Shown: positions 1 to 9,600, numbered from the stretch's first letter. The stretch: DNA of 64,000 nt from Cellulomonas chitinilytica (GCF_016862675.1 NZ_BONK01000006.1:1-64000), one strand, 5' to 3'. Notes: a model not told the origin generated them from the letters alone. Program-made: numbers and translations.

Positions 1-42
1 AGCGTCGAGCTGGTGTGAGCGGCGGAGCGGGTCGGGTCGGCG

Positions 43-603
43 TTACTGCCCGACGGTGTCCCCGAGGTGCGACAGCGACCTGATCTCGACGACCGGACCG
101 GCGAACAGCACCACGAGGGCCACGACGAGCGCGGCACCTGCCAGCACCCAGGCGGTCGCCGTGAGCGGCGGAGCACCTCGGAACGTCGCGTTCTGGTAGT
201 CGCGCCCCGCCCGGATGCCGAGGAAGACCGCGCCTGCCACCCCTGCGTACCAGATCGTGTCCGCGCCGTGCATCGCGATGCCGATCGCGCCGGTCACCAG
301 GAGGACGACGAGGGCGCTGCCGAACATCGTGACACCCCGGCGGCGGAGCCGGATCGCGTCGTCGAGCCGGTTGCGCTGGTACGCCTCGCCCTCGAGGACG
401 CGGTCGGCGAGGTTGAGGGACTGCCCGAGGCGCCCGACGGGGAGGGTGCCGAACGTCGACACCGGCGCCTGGGCGGCGACCGGTGGCGGGACCGGTGCGG
501 CGGTCGGTCTCGTGTGCTCGGTCCATGACGCACCGTCGAACCAGCGCAGCACTCCCGCGGTCACACCGTCGTCGTACCAACCGGCGGCGGGGAGCGAGCT
601 CAT
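43..603 (-). CDS. DUF2510 domain membrane protein
   Basis: This is a 186-residue protein of unknown function. Residues about 5-32 (AAGWYDD...[12 protein letters not shown]) are a typical DUF2510 module, a short Trp-rich domain common at the N-terminus of actinobacterial membrane proteins. A proline/alanine linker follows, then a basic stretch ([12 protein letters not shown]), then three hydrophobic segments at about 92-112, 115-133 and 148-172. The cytoplasmic N-terminus and membrane location are inferred from this pattern. It is encoded alone on the minus strand, about 100 bp from the end of the ABC transporter genes. No function can be assigned. Confidence 0.85.
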   Translation of the reverse strand: MSSLPAAGWYDDGVTAGVLRWFDGASWTEHTRPTAAPVPPPVAAQAPVSTFGTLPVGRLGQSLNLADRVLEGEAYQRNRLDDAIRLRRRGVTMFGSALVVLLVTGAIGIAMHGADTIWYAGVAGAVFLGIRAGRDYQNATFRGAPPLTATAWVLAGAALVVALVVLFAGPVVEIRSLSHLGDTVGQ

Positions 604-702
604 CCGCCGATCGTCGCAGGGGGCCGTCGGCCGGTCCGTCAGATTGACGACGATTCACCCGGATACGACAGCGGCACGCGGCTGGGGGAGAGGCGGCGAC
701 CG

Positions 703-1314
703 TTAGGCACGTCGACGGCCGTCGTCGTCCGAGGCCTGCGCCCGGGGGAGGTCCACCACCGTCGCGCCGAGCCGGAGGGCGTCGTCCTGGTCGTGGGTGA
801 TGAGCAGGACAGTGCGCCCGGCGCACGACTGCGCCACCCGGGCCAGGACCTGGTCGCGGCCGGCGGCGTCGATCCCGGTGAACGGCTCGTCGAGGACCAC
901 GAGGTCGGCCTCGGCGAGCAGGGCCCGCGCGATGGCGACCCGCCGACGCTGACCGCCCGACAGGTCGCGCACCGGGCGGCCGAGCGCGTCCGCCGTGAGG
1001 CCGAGCGCGCGCAGCTCGGCGGTGACCTCGGCGGCGCCGACGTCGTGGGGCAGCACCAGCCGCACGTTCGCGACCGCGTCGAGGTGCTCGCACAGCCGGT
1101 CCTCCTGGAACACGGCCGCGCGCGCACCGCCCAGTCCCCGCACCGAGCCGTCCGCCGGCTCGACGAGCCCGAGCAGGACGCGGCCGAGCGTCGTCTTGCC
1201 GCACCCGTTCGGCCCCGTCACCGCGACCACGCCGCCGTCGGGCAGGTCGAGGTCGACGCCGTCGAGGACGGTGTGGCCGCCGAGGTGCACCGTCAGTCCA
1301 CGGACCGCGATCAC
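703..1314 (-). CDS. ABC importer ATP-binding protein (SsuB/TauB-like)
   Basis: This is a cytoplasmic ATPase subunit of an importer, about 203 aa and short for the family. Visible motifs are Walker A (GPNGCGKTT, about residue 35), a Q-loop (FQEDRL), the signature LSGGQRRR, Walker B (LVVLDEPF) and the switch His (ITHD). I chose the GTG at 1312-1314 because it overlaps the stop of the upstream permease gene (GTGA), which implies translational coupling. It is the last gene of a chain hydrogenase, binding protein, permease, ATPase in which every junction overlaps. The subfamily resembles nitrate/sulfonate/taurine-type importers, but the substrate is unknown. Confidence 0.9.
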   Translation of the reverse strand: MIAVRGLTVHLGGHTVLDGVDLDLPDGGVVAVTGPNGCGKTTLGRVLLGLVEPADGSVRGLGGARAAVFQEDRLCEHLDAVANVRLVLPHDVGAAEVTAELRALGLTADALGRPVRDLSGGQRRRVAIARALLAEADLVVLDEPFTGIDAAGRDQVLARVAQSCAGRTVLLITHDQDDALRLGATVVDLPRAQASDDDGRRRA

Positions 1315-2108
1315 GCGGCGGCCCCCGATCCGGCGGAGGAGACCCGGCGCAGGAGCGCCGCGACGACGCGCTCCGCGACGAGGCTCAGGGCGACCACCAC
1401 ACCGGTCCACAGGAACACGTCGGCGCTCTCGAGCAGCACCTTGGCGTCGTAGAGCCGTTCGCCGACGCTGCCGGCCGGCAGCCCGATCACCTCGGCGGCG
1501 ATCCCGCTCTTCCAGGCCAGCCCGATGCCCACCTGGCATGCGGCCGCGAAGAACGGCAGCACCGCGGGGAGGTCGACCGCGGGCAGCCGGCGCAGGAGCG
1601 GGACCTCGAAGACCGCGGCCATCTCGAGCATCGCCGGGTCGCGCTGCCGCACGCCCTCGAGGACCGCGGCGTAGGTCACCGGCAGCACCATCAGGGCGCT
1701 GACGACCACCGCGAGCCGGCTGCTGTCCACCCAGATCAGCACCAGGATGATGAAGCTGACGACCGGTGCCGCCCGCACGGCCCCGACCAGCGGCGAGACG
1801 AGGGCGTCGACCACCCGCCACCGCGCCGCGCCGACGGCGAGGAGCGCCCCGGCCGTGGTGCCGAGCGCGAACCCCGCGAGGATCCGGACGAGCGAGTACG
1901 CGACGCTCGCCCAGAACGGCGCGGTGACGGCGAGCTCCGCGAACCGGGAACCGACCTCCGCCGGGCCGGGGAGCAGCAGGCGCTGCCCGACGGCGAGCGC
2001 TGCGAGCTGCCACACGACGAGCCAGAACGCCGCGACCAGGACGAGCCTGGTCGCGCGCGGCACGCGACGGGAGGCCTCAGCCGTCCGCGCGGTAGTAGAA
2101 GTCGTCAC
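1311..2108 (-). CDS. ABC importer permease (SsuC/TauC-like)
   Basis: A 265-residue inner-membrane permease with about six hydrophobic segments. The EAA-like cytoplasmic loop lies near residues 155-180 (EMAAVFEVPLLRRLPAVDLP), as in binding-protein-dependent permeases of the nitrate/sulfonate/taurine type. Its ATG lies 32 nt inside the 3' end of the substrate-binding protein gene, and its stop overlaps the ATPase start. The three genes therefore form one tightly packed unit. The substrate cannot be deduced from the sequence. Confidence 0.9.
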   Translation of the reverse strand: MTTSTTARTAEASRRVPRATRLVLVAAFWLVVWQLAALAVGQRLLLPGPAEVGSRFAELAVTAPFWASVAYSLVRILAGFALGTTAGALLAVGAARWRVVDALVSPLVGAVRAAPVVSFIILVLIWVDSSRLAVVVSALMVLPVTYAAVLEGVRQRDPAMLEMAAVFEVPLLRRLPAVDLPAVLPFFAAACQVGIGLAWKSGIAAEVIGLPAGSVGERLYDAKVLLESADVFLWTGVVVALSLVAERVVAALLRRVSSAGSGAAA

Positions 2109-3120
2109 CGGGCAGGGCTCCTCCCACCGAGGCCGGGTCCGCGGCGTGCAGGACGCCGAGGTACCCGGACAGGGCGGCCTGCATCGGCGCCCCGTCGATG
2201 TAGGTGATGTGCGAGCCGGGGATCGCCGCGGTCGCGAGAGGGGCCTTCGGCACGATGCCGGCGGCCGCGATGAGCACGCCGGCCTCGTCGGGGTGCTCGT
2301 TGGTGAACTCCGTCGAGGCGGCGTAGTCGGCCAGGAGCTCGTCGAACGCGGCGGCGTGCTCGGCGGCGAACGCCGTGCGGACGACGAGCACTCCGGTCAC
2401 GAGCTGCGAGTCGGGCGTGACCTTCGCCCACTCGTCCGTCAGGTCGAGCGCGACACGCGCGCCGGGGACCTGCGTGGTCACGACGGTGACGAACGGCTGC
2501 GGCAGCATCGCGACGGCGCCCGGCTCAGCCGCGAGCCGGGCGGCGACCTCGGTGTGCTCGCTGAGGTACTCGACCTTCAGGTCGGTGGCCGGGTCGAGTC
2601 CGCTCGCGGCGAGCAGGTGCTCGAGGACGAACTGCGGGGACGCCCCCTTGCCGCTCGCGTACACGGTCCGGCCGCGCAGGTCGGCGAGCGAGTGCACGGT
2701 GTTGCCGACCTCGACGACCTGCAGGACGCCGAGCGTGTTGATCGCGGCGACCTGCACGGCGCCCTGGGTCTTGGCGTACAGCACGGCGGCCAGGTTGGAC
2801 GGGATCAGGGCGACGTCGACGTCGCCCTGCAGCACCTTCGGGACGACCTCGTCGGGTGTCCCGTACACGGTGACCTGGTAGTCGTGGCGCGCCTGGCCGT
2901 CGGTGACGTCGTCCATCAGGCCGACGAGCCCCATCGTGGTCGGGCCCTTGAGCGAGGCGATCCGGAAGGTCGTGCGCTCGGCGGCGGTCGGCGTGGGTGT
3001 GCTCGTCGCGGACCCGGACGCGGTGGGCGCAGCGCCCGGTGTCGTGGTCGACGCGCACCCCGCGAGCAGGGCGACGACGGCGACCGCGACGGCCAGCGCG
3101 CGGCCGAACCGGCGGCTCAC
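2077..3120 (-). CDS. ABC transporter substrate-binding lipoprotein (NMT1/SsuA-like)
   Basis: A 347-residue lipoprotein. The N-terminus has a basic start, a hydrophobic stretch and a lipobox ending LLAGC with the lipidated Cys at about residue 22. A Ser/Thr/Pro linker follows, then a periplasmic-binding-protein type II fold. Recognisable features include GDVDVALIPSNLAAVLY, LADLRGRTVYASGKG and MLPQPFVTVV, as in binding proteins for nitrate/sulfonate/thiamine-precursor-like ligands. The GTG start overlaps the hydrogenase stop (GTGA), so it is probably translated by coupling to the hydrogenase gene. That placement suggests a role linked to the hydrogenase or its growth condition, but no ligand can be named. 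Confidence 0.88.
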   Translation of the reverse strand: MSRRFGRALAVAVAVVALLAGCASTTTPGAAPTASGSATSTPTPTAAERTTFRIASLKGPTTMGLVGLMDDVTDGQARHDYQVTVYGTPDEVVPKVLQGDVDVALIPSNLAAVLYAKTQGAVQVAAINTLGVLQVVEVGNTVHSLADLRGRTVYASGKGASPQFVLEHLLAASGLDPATDLKVEYLSEHTEVAARLAAEPGAVAMLPQPFVTVVTTQVPGARVALDLTDEWAKVTPDSQLVTGVLVVRTAFAAEHAAAFDELLADYAASTEFTNEHPDEAGVLIAAAGIVPKAPLATAAIPGSHITYIDGAPMQAALSGYLGVLHAADPASVGGALPGDDFYYRADG

Positions 3121-6100
3121 AGCGCACCGGCCACGGTGGCGTCCTGCGCGGCCGGGCGGAACGGCGCGTACGTGGTGTGCAGCAGGTCGTGCGCCAGCGG
3201 CGAGTTCGGTGCTCCGTAGAAGTCCTCGTACAGCCGGAGGACGTCGGGATTCTCCTGGGAGAGCCGCACGGGCGCCGCGCGGTCGATCTGCACCAGCACC
3301 TGCTGGCGCTCGCGCACCTCGCGGTCCTGCGGGACGGGGTGGCCCGCGCCGTTGATGCAGCCGCCCGGGCAGGCCATGACCTCGATGAGGTCGTAGCCGA
3401 CGTCCTCGCCGTCGCGGATCCGGCGGGCCAGCGCGTCCACGTTGTTCAGGCCGCTGATGACGGCCACCCGCACGGTCGTGCCGCCCGCGGTGACGGTCGC
3501 CTCCTTGACGCCCGCCAGCCCGCGCACCTCGTGGACGTCGAGGTCCACGGGGGGTGCGCCGGTCAGCTTCTCGACGGCCATCCGCAGCGCGGCCTCCGCG
3601 ACACCGCCGGACGCACCGAACAGGACGCCCGCGCCGGTGACCCGCGCGTACGGCTCGTCGAACTCGGCCGGGACGATGTCCTCGGGGCGCAGGTGCAGCA
3701 TCTCGATCATCTCGAGGAACTCGGTGGTGGTGAGCACCGCGTCCACGTCGCGCACCCCGTCGGGGGCGAACTCCGGCCGCGCAGCCTCGTACTTCTTCGC
3801 CAGGCACGGCACGATCGAGACCGTGTAGAGCTTCTCGAGCGGGATCCCCGTGCGCTGCGCGAAGTGGTTCTTCACCGTCGCGCCCATCATCTGCTGCGGC
3901 GACTTGCAGCTCGACAGGTGCGGGATCAGCTCGGGGAAGCGGCGCTCGACGAGGTTGACCCAGCCGGGGCAGCACGACGTGAACTGCGGGAGGCGTTCGC
4001 CGCTGGCGACGCGGTCCAGGAACTCGGTGGTCTCCTCGAGGATCGTGAGGTCGGCCGCGAACGCGAAGTCGAACACCTTGTCGAACCCGACCGCGCGCAT
4101 GAGGCCGGCCGTGTAGGCACCGGCGGCGTCGGGGGTCAGGCCGTAGTAGTCGGCGATCACGCTGCGCACCGCGGGGGCGACGAAGCCGACGACGACCTTC
4201 TCCGGGTCGTGCATCGCCGAGAACACGCCGCCGCGCTCGCGGACGTAGTCCAGCGCGCCGCAGGGACAGGCCCGCACGCACTGGCCGCACGAGACGCAGT
4301 CGGTCAGGCCGAGCGGCTGGTCGTTGCGGGTGCCGACGGTCAGGCGCCCGTTGGCGAACTGGTAGGCCAGCACGTCGACGCCCTCGACCTGTGCGCACGC
4401 CGCGACGCAGAGCCCGCAGGAGATGCACTTGTTGTCGTCGCGGACGATGAACGGGTGGTCCCGCCTGATCGGCGTGTGCGGCCGCACGTGCAGCGGGGCC
4501 GAGAACTCGACGTGGTGGGCGCTCGCGGTGTCCCGCAGCGCGCAGCGGTTCTGCTTGGAGCACCCGCACTCGAGGCACCGGGCCGCCTCGGCCCGCGCCT
4601 GCACCTCGGTCAGCCCGAGCTCGACCTCGACGAAGCTGTCGGTCCGCGCGCCCGGAGGCAACGCCGGCATCACCGCGCGGCGGGCGCGCGGCTGCAGCTC
4701 GAACTCGTCGCGCGGCAGGTCCTCGAGCGTGCCGCGGCTGCACGTGTAGTCCTCGTGCGACGGACGGACGGCGCCCTCGCGGACGAACTCGTCCATCGCC
4801 TGCGCGGCACGGCGCCCGGCGGCCACGGCCTGGATCACGGTCGCAGGCCCGGTCACGCAGTCGCCGCCGGCGAACACGTTCGGCTCCGAGCTCTGCATGG
4901 TGGAGCCGTCGATGTCGACGTCGCCCCACTTGTTCAGCCGCACCGGCACGTCGTCCCACAGGAAGCCGGTGTCCGTCGTCTGGCCGATCGCGCCGATGAT
5001 CGTGTCGGCGTCGATGACGAAGTCGGAGCCCTCGACCATCACCGGGCGGCGGCGGCCCGAGCGGTCCGGTCCCCCGAGCTCCATCCGCGAGCAGTACAGC
5101 TGCAGTCGACCGTCGGCCGTCTCGATGCGCGTCGGCGCGGCGAGGAACACCATCTCGACGCCCTCGTGCAACGCCTCCTCGATCTCCAGCGGCTCGGCCG
5201 GCATCTCGGCCTGGGTGCGCCGGTAGACGAGCTTCACGGAGCGCGCGCCCTTGCGGAGTGCGGTCCGGACGCAGTCGATCGCGGTGTTGCCGCCGCCGAC
5301 GACGACCACCGTGTCGCCCACCGGGTCGTCCTTGCCCTTCACCACGCCGCGCAGCCAGCTGATGCCCAGGTGGACGTTCGGCAGGTTCTCGCCGTCGAGC
5401 TGCAGCGGCGTGGCGCGCCACGAACCGACCGCGAGGTACACGGCGTCGTACTCGCGCCGCAGGTCGTCGAGCCGCAGGTTCGCACCGAGCGCGACGCCCG
5501 TGACGATCTCGACGCCGAGGGCCTGCATGAAGGCGATCTCCTCGTCGAGCGTCGCCTTCGGCAGGCGGTACTCGGGGATCCCGTAGCGCATCATGCCGCC
5601 CGGCTCAGGCTGCTTCTCGAAGACCGTGACGCGGTGCCCGGCGAGCGCCGCGTAGTACGCGGCGGACAGCCCCGAGGGGCCGGCGCCGACGACCGCGAGG
5701 TGCTTCCCGCTCGGGTCCGCGAGCCGCGGGGTCCACGGCTCGTCCTGCGCCCGGTCCCAGTCGGCGACGAACCGCTTGACGTGGTTGATCGCCACCGGCT
5801 CGTCCACGAGGTTGCGGCGGCACTCGGACTCGCAGGGGTGCGGGCACACCCGCCCGCACGCCGACGGGAACGGGTTGCGGTCCTTGATGACCCGGATCGC
5901 GGCAGCGAAGTTCCCGGTGGCCACGTGGTTGAGGTACGTCTGGATGTCGATGTTGGCCGGGCACGTCTGCACGCACGGTGCGACGCAGTCCGCGTTGTGG
6001 TCGCACAGCAGCTGCTCCAGGCGCACCGCGCGGTACTCCGTCAGGCGCGGGGTGCTGGTCGTCACGACCATGCCCTCGCTGACCGGCGTGATGCAGGCCT

Positions 6101-6311
6101 TCACGTCCCGGGCGGCGGTGCCGTCGCCGACCTCGACGACGCACAGCCCGCAGCTGCCGTTCGCACGCTCCAGCCGGCTGTCGTGGCACAGCGAGGGGAC
6201 CTCGACGCCCTCCGCCTGCAGCGCCTTGAGGAGCGTCTCGCCCTCGCGCACCTCCAGCCTCCGCCCGTCCACCGTGACCGGGACGTCTCGCGAACTACCC
6301 ACCTCGTGCAC
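3117..6311 (-). CDS. Single-chain [FeFe]-hydrogenase fused to GltD-like flavoprotein
   Basis: A large cytoplasmic redox enzyme of about 1064 aa. Order of domains: N-terminal 2Fe-2S ferredoxin (CHDSR...CGLC...C, about 42-75); cysteine-rich GltD entry domain (about 103-165); FAD Rossmann fold (VVGAGPSGL, about 208); NAD(P) Rossmann fold (VVVGGGNTA, about 337); a CLECGCSKQNRC cluster motif (about 579-590); two 4Fe-4S motifs (CISCGLCVAAC and CVSCGQCVRAC, about 629-682); then the H-cluster domain with TSCCPGW, VPCLAKKYE and EVMACPGGCINGAG. The four H-cluster Cys and the proton-relay Cys of TSCC are present. The usual Met before PC in motif L2 is Val. Probable role: ferredoxin/NAD(P)-linked H2 production or uptake. 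I chose the GTG at 6309-6311 because GGGAGG ends 4 nt upstream; an upstream GTG at 6321-6323 is also in frame. No HydEFG maturases are nearby. Confidence 0.9.
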   Translation of the reverse strand: MHEVGSSRDVPVTVDGRRLEVREGETLLKALQAEGVEVPSLCHDSRLERANGSCGLCVVEVGDGTAARDVKACITPVSEGMVVTTSTPRLTEYRAVRLEQLLCDHNADCVAPCVQTCPANIDIQTYLNHVATGNFAAAIRVIKDRNPFPSACGRVCPHPCESECRRNLVDEPVAINHVKRFVADWDRAQDEPWTPRLADPSGKHLAVVGAGPSGLSAAYYAALAGHRVTVFEKQPEPGGMMRYGIPEYRLPKATLDEEIAFMQALGVEIVTGVALGANLRLDDLRREYDAVYLAVGSWRATPLQLDGENLPNVHLGISWLRGVVKGKDDPVGDTVVVVGGGNTAIDCVRTALRKGARSVKLVYRRTQAEMPAEPLEIEEALHEGVEMVFLAAPTRIETADGRLQLYCSRMELGGPDRSGRRRPVMVEGSDFVIDADTIIGAIGQTTDTGFLWDDVPVRLNKWGDVDIDGSTMQSSEPNVFAGGDCVTGPATVIQAVAAGRRAAQAMDEFVREGAVRPSHEDYTCSRGTLEDLPRDEFELQPRARRAVMPALPPGARTDSFVEVELGLTEVQARAEAARCLECGCSKQNRCALRDTASAHHVEFSAPLHVRPHTPIRRDHPFIVRDDNKCISCGLCVAACAQVEGVDVLAYQFANGRLTVGTRNDQPLGLTDCVSCGQCVRACPCGALDYVRERGGVFSAMHDPEKVVVGFVAPAVRSVIADYYGLTPDAAGAYTAGLMRAVGFDKVFDFAFAADLTILEETTEFLDRVASGERLPQFTSCCPGWVNLVERRFPELIPHLSSCKSPQQMMGATVKNHFAQRTGIPLEKLYTVSIVPCLAKKYEAARPEFAPDGVRDVDAVLTTTEFLEMIEMLHLRPEDIVPAEFDEPYARVTGAGVLFGASGGVAEAALRMAVEKLTGAPPVDLDVHEVRGLAGVKEATVTAGGTTVRVAVISGLNNVDALARRIRDGEDVGYDLIEVMACPGGCINGAGHPVPQDREVRERQQVLVQIDRAAPVRLSQENPDVLRLYEDFYGAPNSPLAHDLLHTTYAPFRPAAQDATVAGAL

Positions 6312-6392
6312 GCAACCTCCCACGGTCCGTGGCCAGGCGTGGCGGTGCGGTCACAGATCCGGGGGACCGCGACAGCGACGAACGCCTCCATT

Positions 6393-6417
6393 GGCCCTCG
6401 TCATCGACCGTAGGGCC
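6393..6417. promoter_or_regulatory. Inverted repeat GGCCCT-N13-AGGGCC in divergent control region
   Basis: A perfect 6-bp inverted repeat with a 13-bp spacer lies about 80 bp upstream of the hydrogenase start. Its size fits a dimeric regulator site, but the regulator is not recognised and chance cannot be excluded in such GC-rich DNA. Confidence 0.35.
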
Positions 6418-6436
6418 GCAGGTCGGGGCACAAATA

Positions 6437-6450
6437 GGGACTTCCGACCC
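6437..6450. promoter_or_regulatory. DosR/DevR-like box GGGACTTCCGACCC
   Basis: The 14-mer GGGACTTCCGACCC fits the core of the actinobacterial DosR/DevR hypoxia box (GGGACT-N3-5-AGTCCC-like): the left half is a full match and the right half is GACCC. It lies between the divergent hydrogenase and PFOR operons. A weak -10-like TACGTT at 6475-6480 would place the box near -43 of a rightward transcript, the usual activator position. Hypoxic control of a fermentative locus makes biological sense, but this is motif inference. Confidence 0.5.
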
Positions 6451-6479
6451 AGGTGTGGACGACGGCCGGGAACCTACGT

Positions 6480-6505
6480 TCACAGAGACCTCGCTAGGTC
6501 TGTGA
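6480..6505 (+). promoter_or_regulatory. Hairpin upstream of nifJ leader ORF
   Basis: The arms TCACAGAGACCT and AGGTCTGTGA pair as a 10-bp stem with a two-base GA bulge and a CGCT loop. The right arm ends just at the GAGG ribosome-binding site (6504-6507) of the leader ORF starting at 6514, so the fold could modulate its translation. Alternatively it is a protein-binding palindrome. Function is unknown. Confidence 0.4.
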
Positions 6506-6513
6506 GGACTGCA

Positions 6514-6645
6514 ATGAAGCCCCTCTTCAGGTGTCCGACCTGCCGGGACGACGTCGTCGTCGCCCCGGGGTCGGCGCTGTCATGGAGCCGGTCCGCACGG
6601 TCCAGCCCACTTCTCGCCCCCTCGGACGCGCACAGTGACTGCTGA
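6514..6645 (+). CDS. Putative 43-aa leader peptide overlapping nifJ start
   Basis: A short ORF beginning MKPLFRCPTCRDDVVV with one CPTC knuckle and a third Cys as its last residue. It has a GAGG ribosome-binding site with good spacing (6504-6507). Its TGA lies 11 nt inside nifJ, whose own GTG lacks a clear Shine-Dalgarno. This arrangement suggests translational coupling of nifJ to the leader. It may simply be a coincidental ORF, and no homolog is recognised. The Cys pair recalls rubredoxin-like metal knuckles but is far too short for a full domain. Confidence 0.35.
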   Translation: MKPLFRCPTCRDDVVVAPGSALSWSRSARSSPLLAPSDAHSDC

Positions 6646-9600
6646 CCAGCCCCAGTACCCCGGCCTCCTGGACGTCATCAACGGGAACGGCGCCGTGGCG
6701 CACGTGATGAAGCACGTGTGCGGCGGTGTCATCGGCTACCCGATCACGCCCTCGACCGAGATCTCCGAGACGTTCGAGGCCGCCCGTGCCGAGGGCCAGC
6801 TCAACGTCTGGGGCAAGCACCCGTTCTTCGTCGAGGCAGAGGGTGAGCACTCGGCGCAGAGCGGCGCCCTGGGTGCAGCCCTCACAGGCGGCAGCTTCAT
6901 CTCCAACGCCTCGTCGAGCCAGGGCATCCTCTACGCCCTCGAGTCGCACTACGTCACCGTGGGCAAGAAGATCGGCGGCTTCGTCCTCCAGGTCGCGGCC
7001 CGCGTGGTCAGCAAGCACTCGCTCAACGTCATGGCCGGGCACGACGACGTCTACGCGCTGCTCCCGGCGGGCTACACCATCCTCTTCGGGTCGAACCCGC
7101 AGGAGGCCGCCGACCTCGCTGCGATCGCGTACCGGACGTCGTCCCTGTCGCTGATCCCGGTCGCCAACGCCTTCGACGGCTTCGCCACCAGCCACGTCAT
7201 GAGCGAGGTGCTGCTGCCCGAGCCCGAGCTCCTCAGGGAGTACCTGGGCGACCCGGCCGGGCGGATCCCTGCCCCGACCGTCGCGCAGGAGATCCTGTTC
7301 GGCGCGAAGGGCCGCGTGTTCCAGCTCGGCCGTTACCTGGACCGTCACGCCGCGGACTTCGCGCCCGACGACGTCGGGGCGCTGCGCGCCCACCTGGCCA
7401 CGATCGCCGAGAAGGTCGAGGACGACGACGCCGGAGGCCTCGTCGCCGAGACGGCCGTGTGGGTGCCCGACGACCTGCGGGCGCAGTGGCGCCGCGCGTG
7501 GGTCAACGCGTGGGCCAAGGGCACCCGCCAGCTGGTGCCGGCGCTCGTCGACCCGCACAGCCCTGGCCTCACCGGCCCGGTGCAGAACCAGCCCGACTTC
7601 CAGGCCGGCGCGGTCGACCACCGCACGCACTTCGTCTCCGCCGTGCCGTCGCTGGCCCGCCAGGCGATGGCCGAGTACGCCGAGCTGACGGGCCGTGAGT
7701 ACTCCCCGGTCATGGCGTACGGCTGCGAGGACGCCGACTACGTCATGGTCGGCCTGGGCTCGATCACCGACGACGCCCGCGCCGTGCTGCCCTACCTCCG
7801 GGCGCAGGGGCTCAAGGTCGGCGTCGTCTCCGTCAAGATGCTGCAGCCGTTCCCGGAGGCCGAGCTGGTCGAGGCGCTGAGGAGCGCCAAGGCCGTCACG
7901 GTCCTCGAGCGGTCCGACGACACCGCGCTGACCCGCCTCGTGACCCAGTCGCTGTTCCGGGCCCGCGCCAACGCGTCCGACCCGTCCCAGCCGGAGTTCC
8001 CCGGCATCCCGGCGCTGGCCGCGAGCCCGCGTCTCACGACCGCGATCTTCGGCCTCGGCGGGCACGACGTGCAGCCGCGGCACCTGGTCGCCGCGTTCAA
8101 GAACGTGGTGTCGCCGACGGGTTCGCCGCTCGTCTACCTCGGCTCGCAGTTCTTCAGCGACACCGCGTCGGGCGAGCTCGCCGGGATCCAGGAGCAGCTG
8201 CGCGCCGCGTACCCGGAGACCGAGCTCATGGCGCTCACCACCGAGCCGAACCCGCAGGTGCTGCCGGACGACGCGCTGCGCATCCGGTTCCACTCGGTCG
8301 GCGGCTACGGCACGATCGCCACCGGCAAGCTGCTCACCGACATCCTCGCCGGCGTCCTCGGCATGCACTCGAAGTCGGCGCCCAAGTACGGCTCGGAGAA
8401 GAGCGGTGCGGCGACGAACTTCTACATCACCCTGTCGCCGGAGCCGGTACTGCTCACCAACGCCGAGCTCGAGGACGTCGAGGTCGTCGTCTCCCCGGAC
8501 CACAAGGCGTTCGTCCACACCAACCCGCTCAAGGGACTGGCGGTCGGCGGCACGTTCATCGTGCAGTCCGACCTGGCACCGATCGACGTGTGGCGCAGCC
8601 TGCCGGCGCACGCGCGGCGGACCATCCGCGAGAAGAAGCTCACGGTCCTCGTGATGGACGCCTTCAGCGTCGCCAAGAGGCACGCACCGACGCCCGAGCT
8701 CGAGACGCGCATGATGGGCATCGCGTTCATCGGCGCCGTCGTCGGCTGGGTCGACAGCATCTCCCAGGGCGCCACGCGCGACGCCATCCTCGAGAAGGTG
8801 CGCCACGAGCTGACGAAGAAGTTCGGTCGCAAGGGCGACGCGATCGTCAGCTCGAACATGGCGGTCATCACCGACGCCATCGCGGCGGTCAGCCCGATCG
8901 ACTACGAGGCCGACGAGTACGGCGCCGTCGACGCCGAGCCGGCCGCCGTGCGGACCCGGTCCGTGGCGCTGTCGGCGTCGATGTGCCCGGTCGCGGCCGA
9001 GCCGCGCGCGACGGCGCTGTTCGACCCGGCCTACTACGAGGACCTCGCCGCCCGTCCGTTCCGCGAGGGCACCGTCGGCGAGTCGCCGGTGCTGCCCGGC
9101 GCGGGCCTGTTCATGCCGGTCGCCACGGGCGTCCACAAGGACAAGGGCCTCTTCCGGCGCACGGTGCCGGTGTTCGACCCGACGGCCTGCACCGGCTGCC
9201 TCGAGTGCGGCATCGTCTGCCCCGACGCGGCGATCCCGAACACGCTGCACGAGATCCACGACCTCGTGCTCTCGGCCATCGGCCAGGTGGACGCCCCCGA
9301 GCCGCAGCGCGAGGCGCTGCGCGCGGTGGCCTACACCTGGTCCGAGCGGATCCGCCAGGAGCTCCGGGCGGACGGCGGCGCGACGTCCCTCGCGGCGGTC
9401 GCCGCGAAGGCGGTCCCGGACACGGACGAGCGCGCGGTCGCACGGTACGCCGACGCGGTCGTCGAGACGCTCGCGGCCTTCCCGGTCGCGCGGACGCGTC
9501 CGTTCTTCGACGCGGCGGAGAAGCAGACGCCGGGTACCGGCGCGCTGTTCTCGGCCGTCGTCGACCCGTGGAAGTGCACCGGCTGCCTGCAGTGCGTCGA

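Noticed and set aside
1..18. Possible last five codons (SVELV) and stop of a plus-strand gene entering from the left edge.
   Set aside because: Too short to support; only a frame-compatible TGA at 16-18.
2997..6413. 1138-codon plus-strand ORF opposite the hydrogenase.
   Set aside because: Antisense shadow: Arg/His-rich composition without motifs, whereas the minus strand gives an unmistakable hydrogenase.
6421..6450. GGTCGG...CCGACC as a separate inverted repeat.
   Set aside because: It overlaps the DosR-like box and has an asymmetric spacer; I could not justify a second site.
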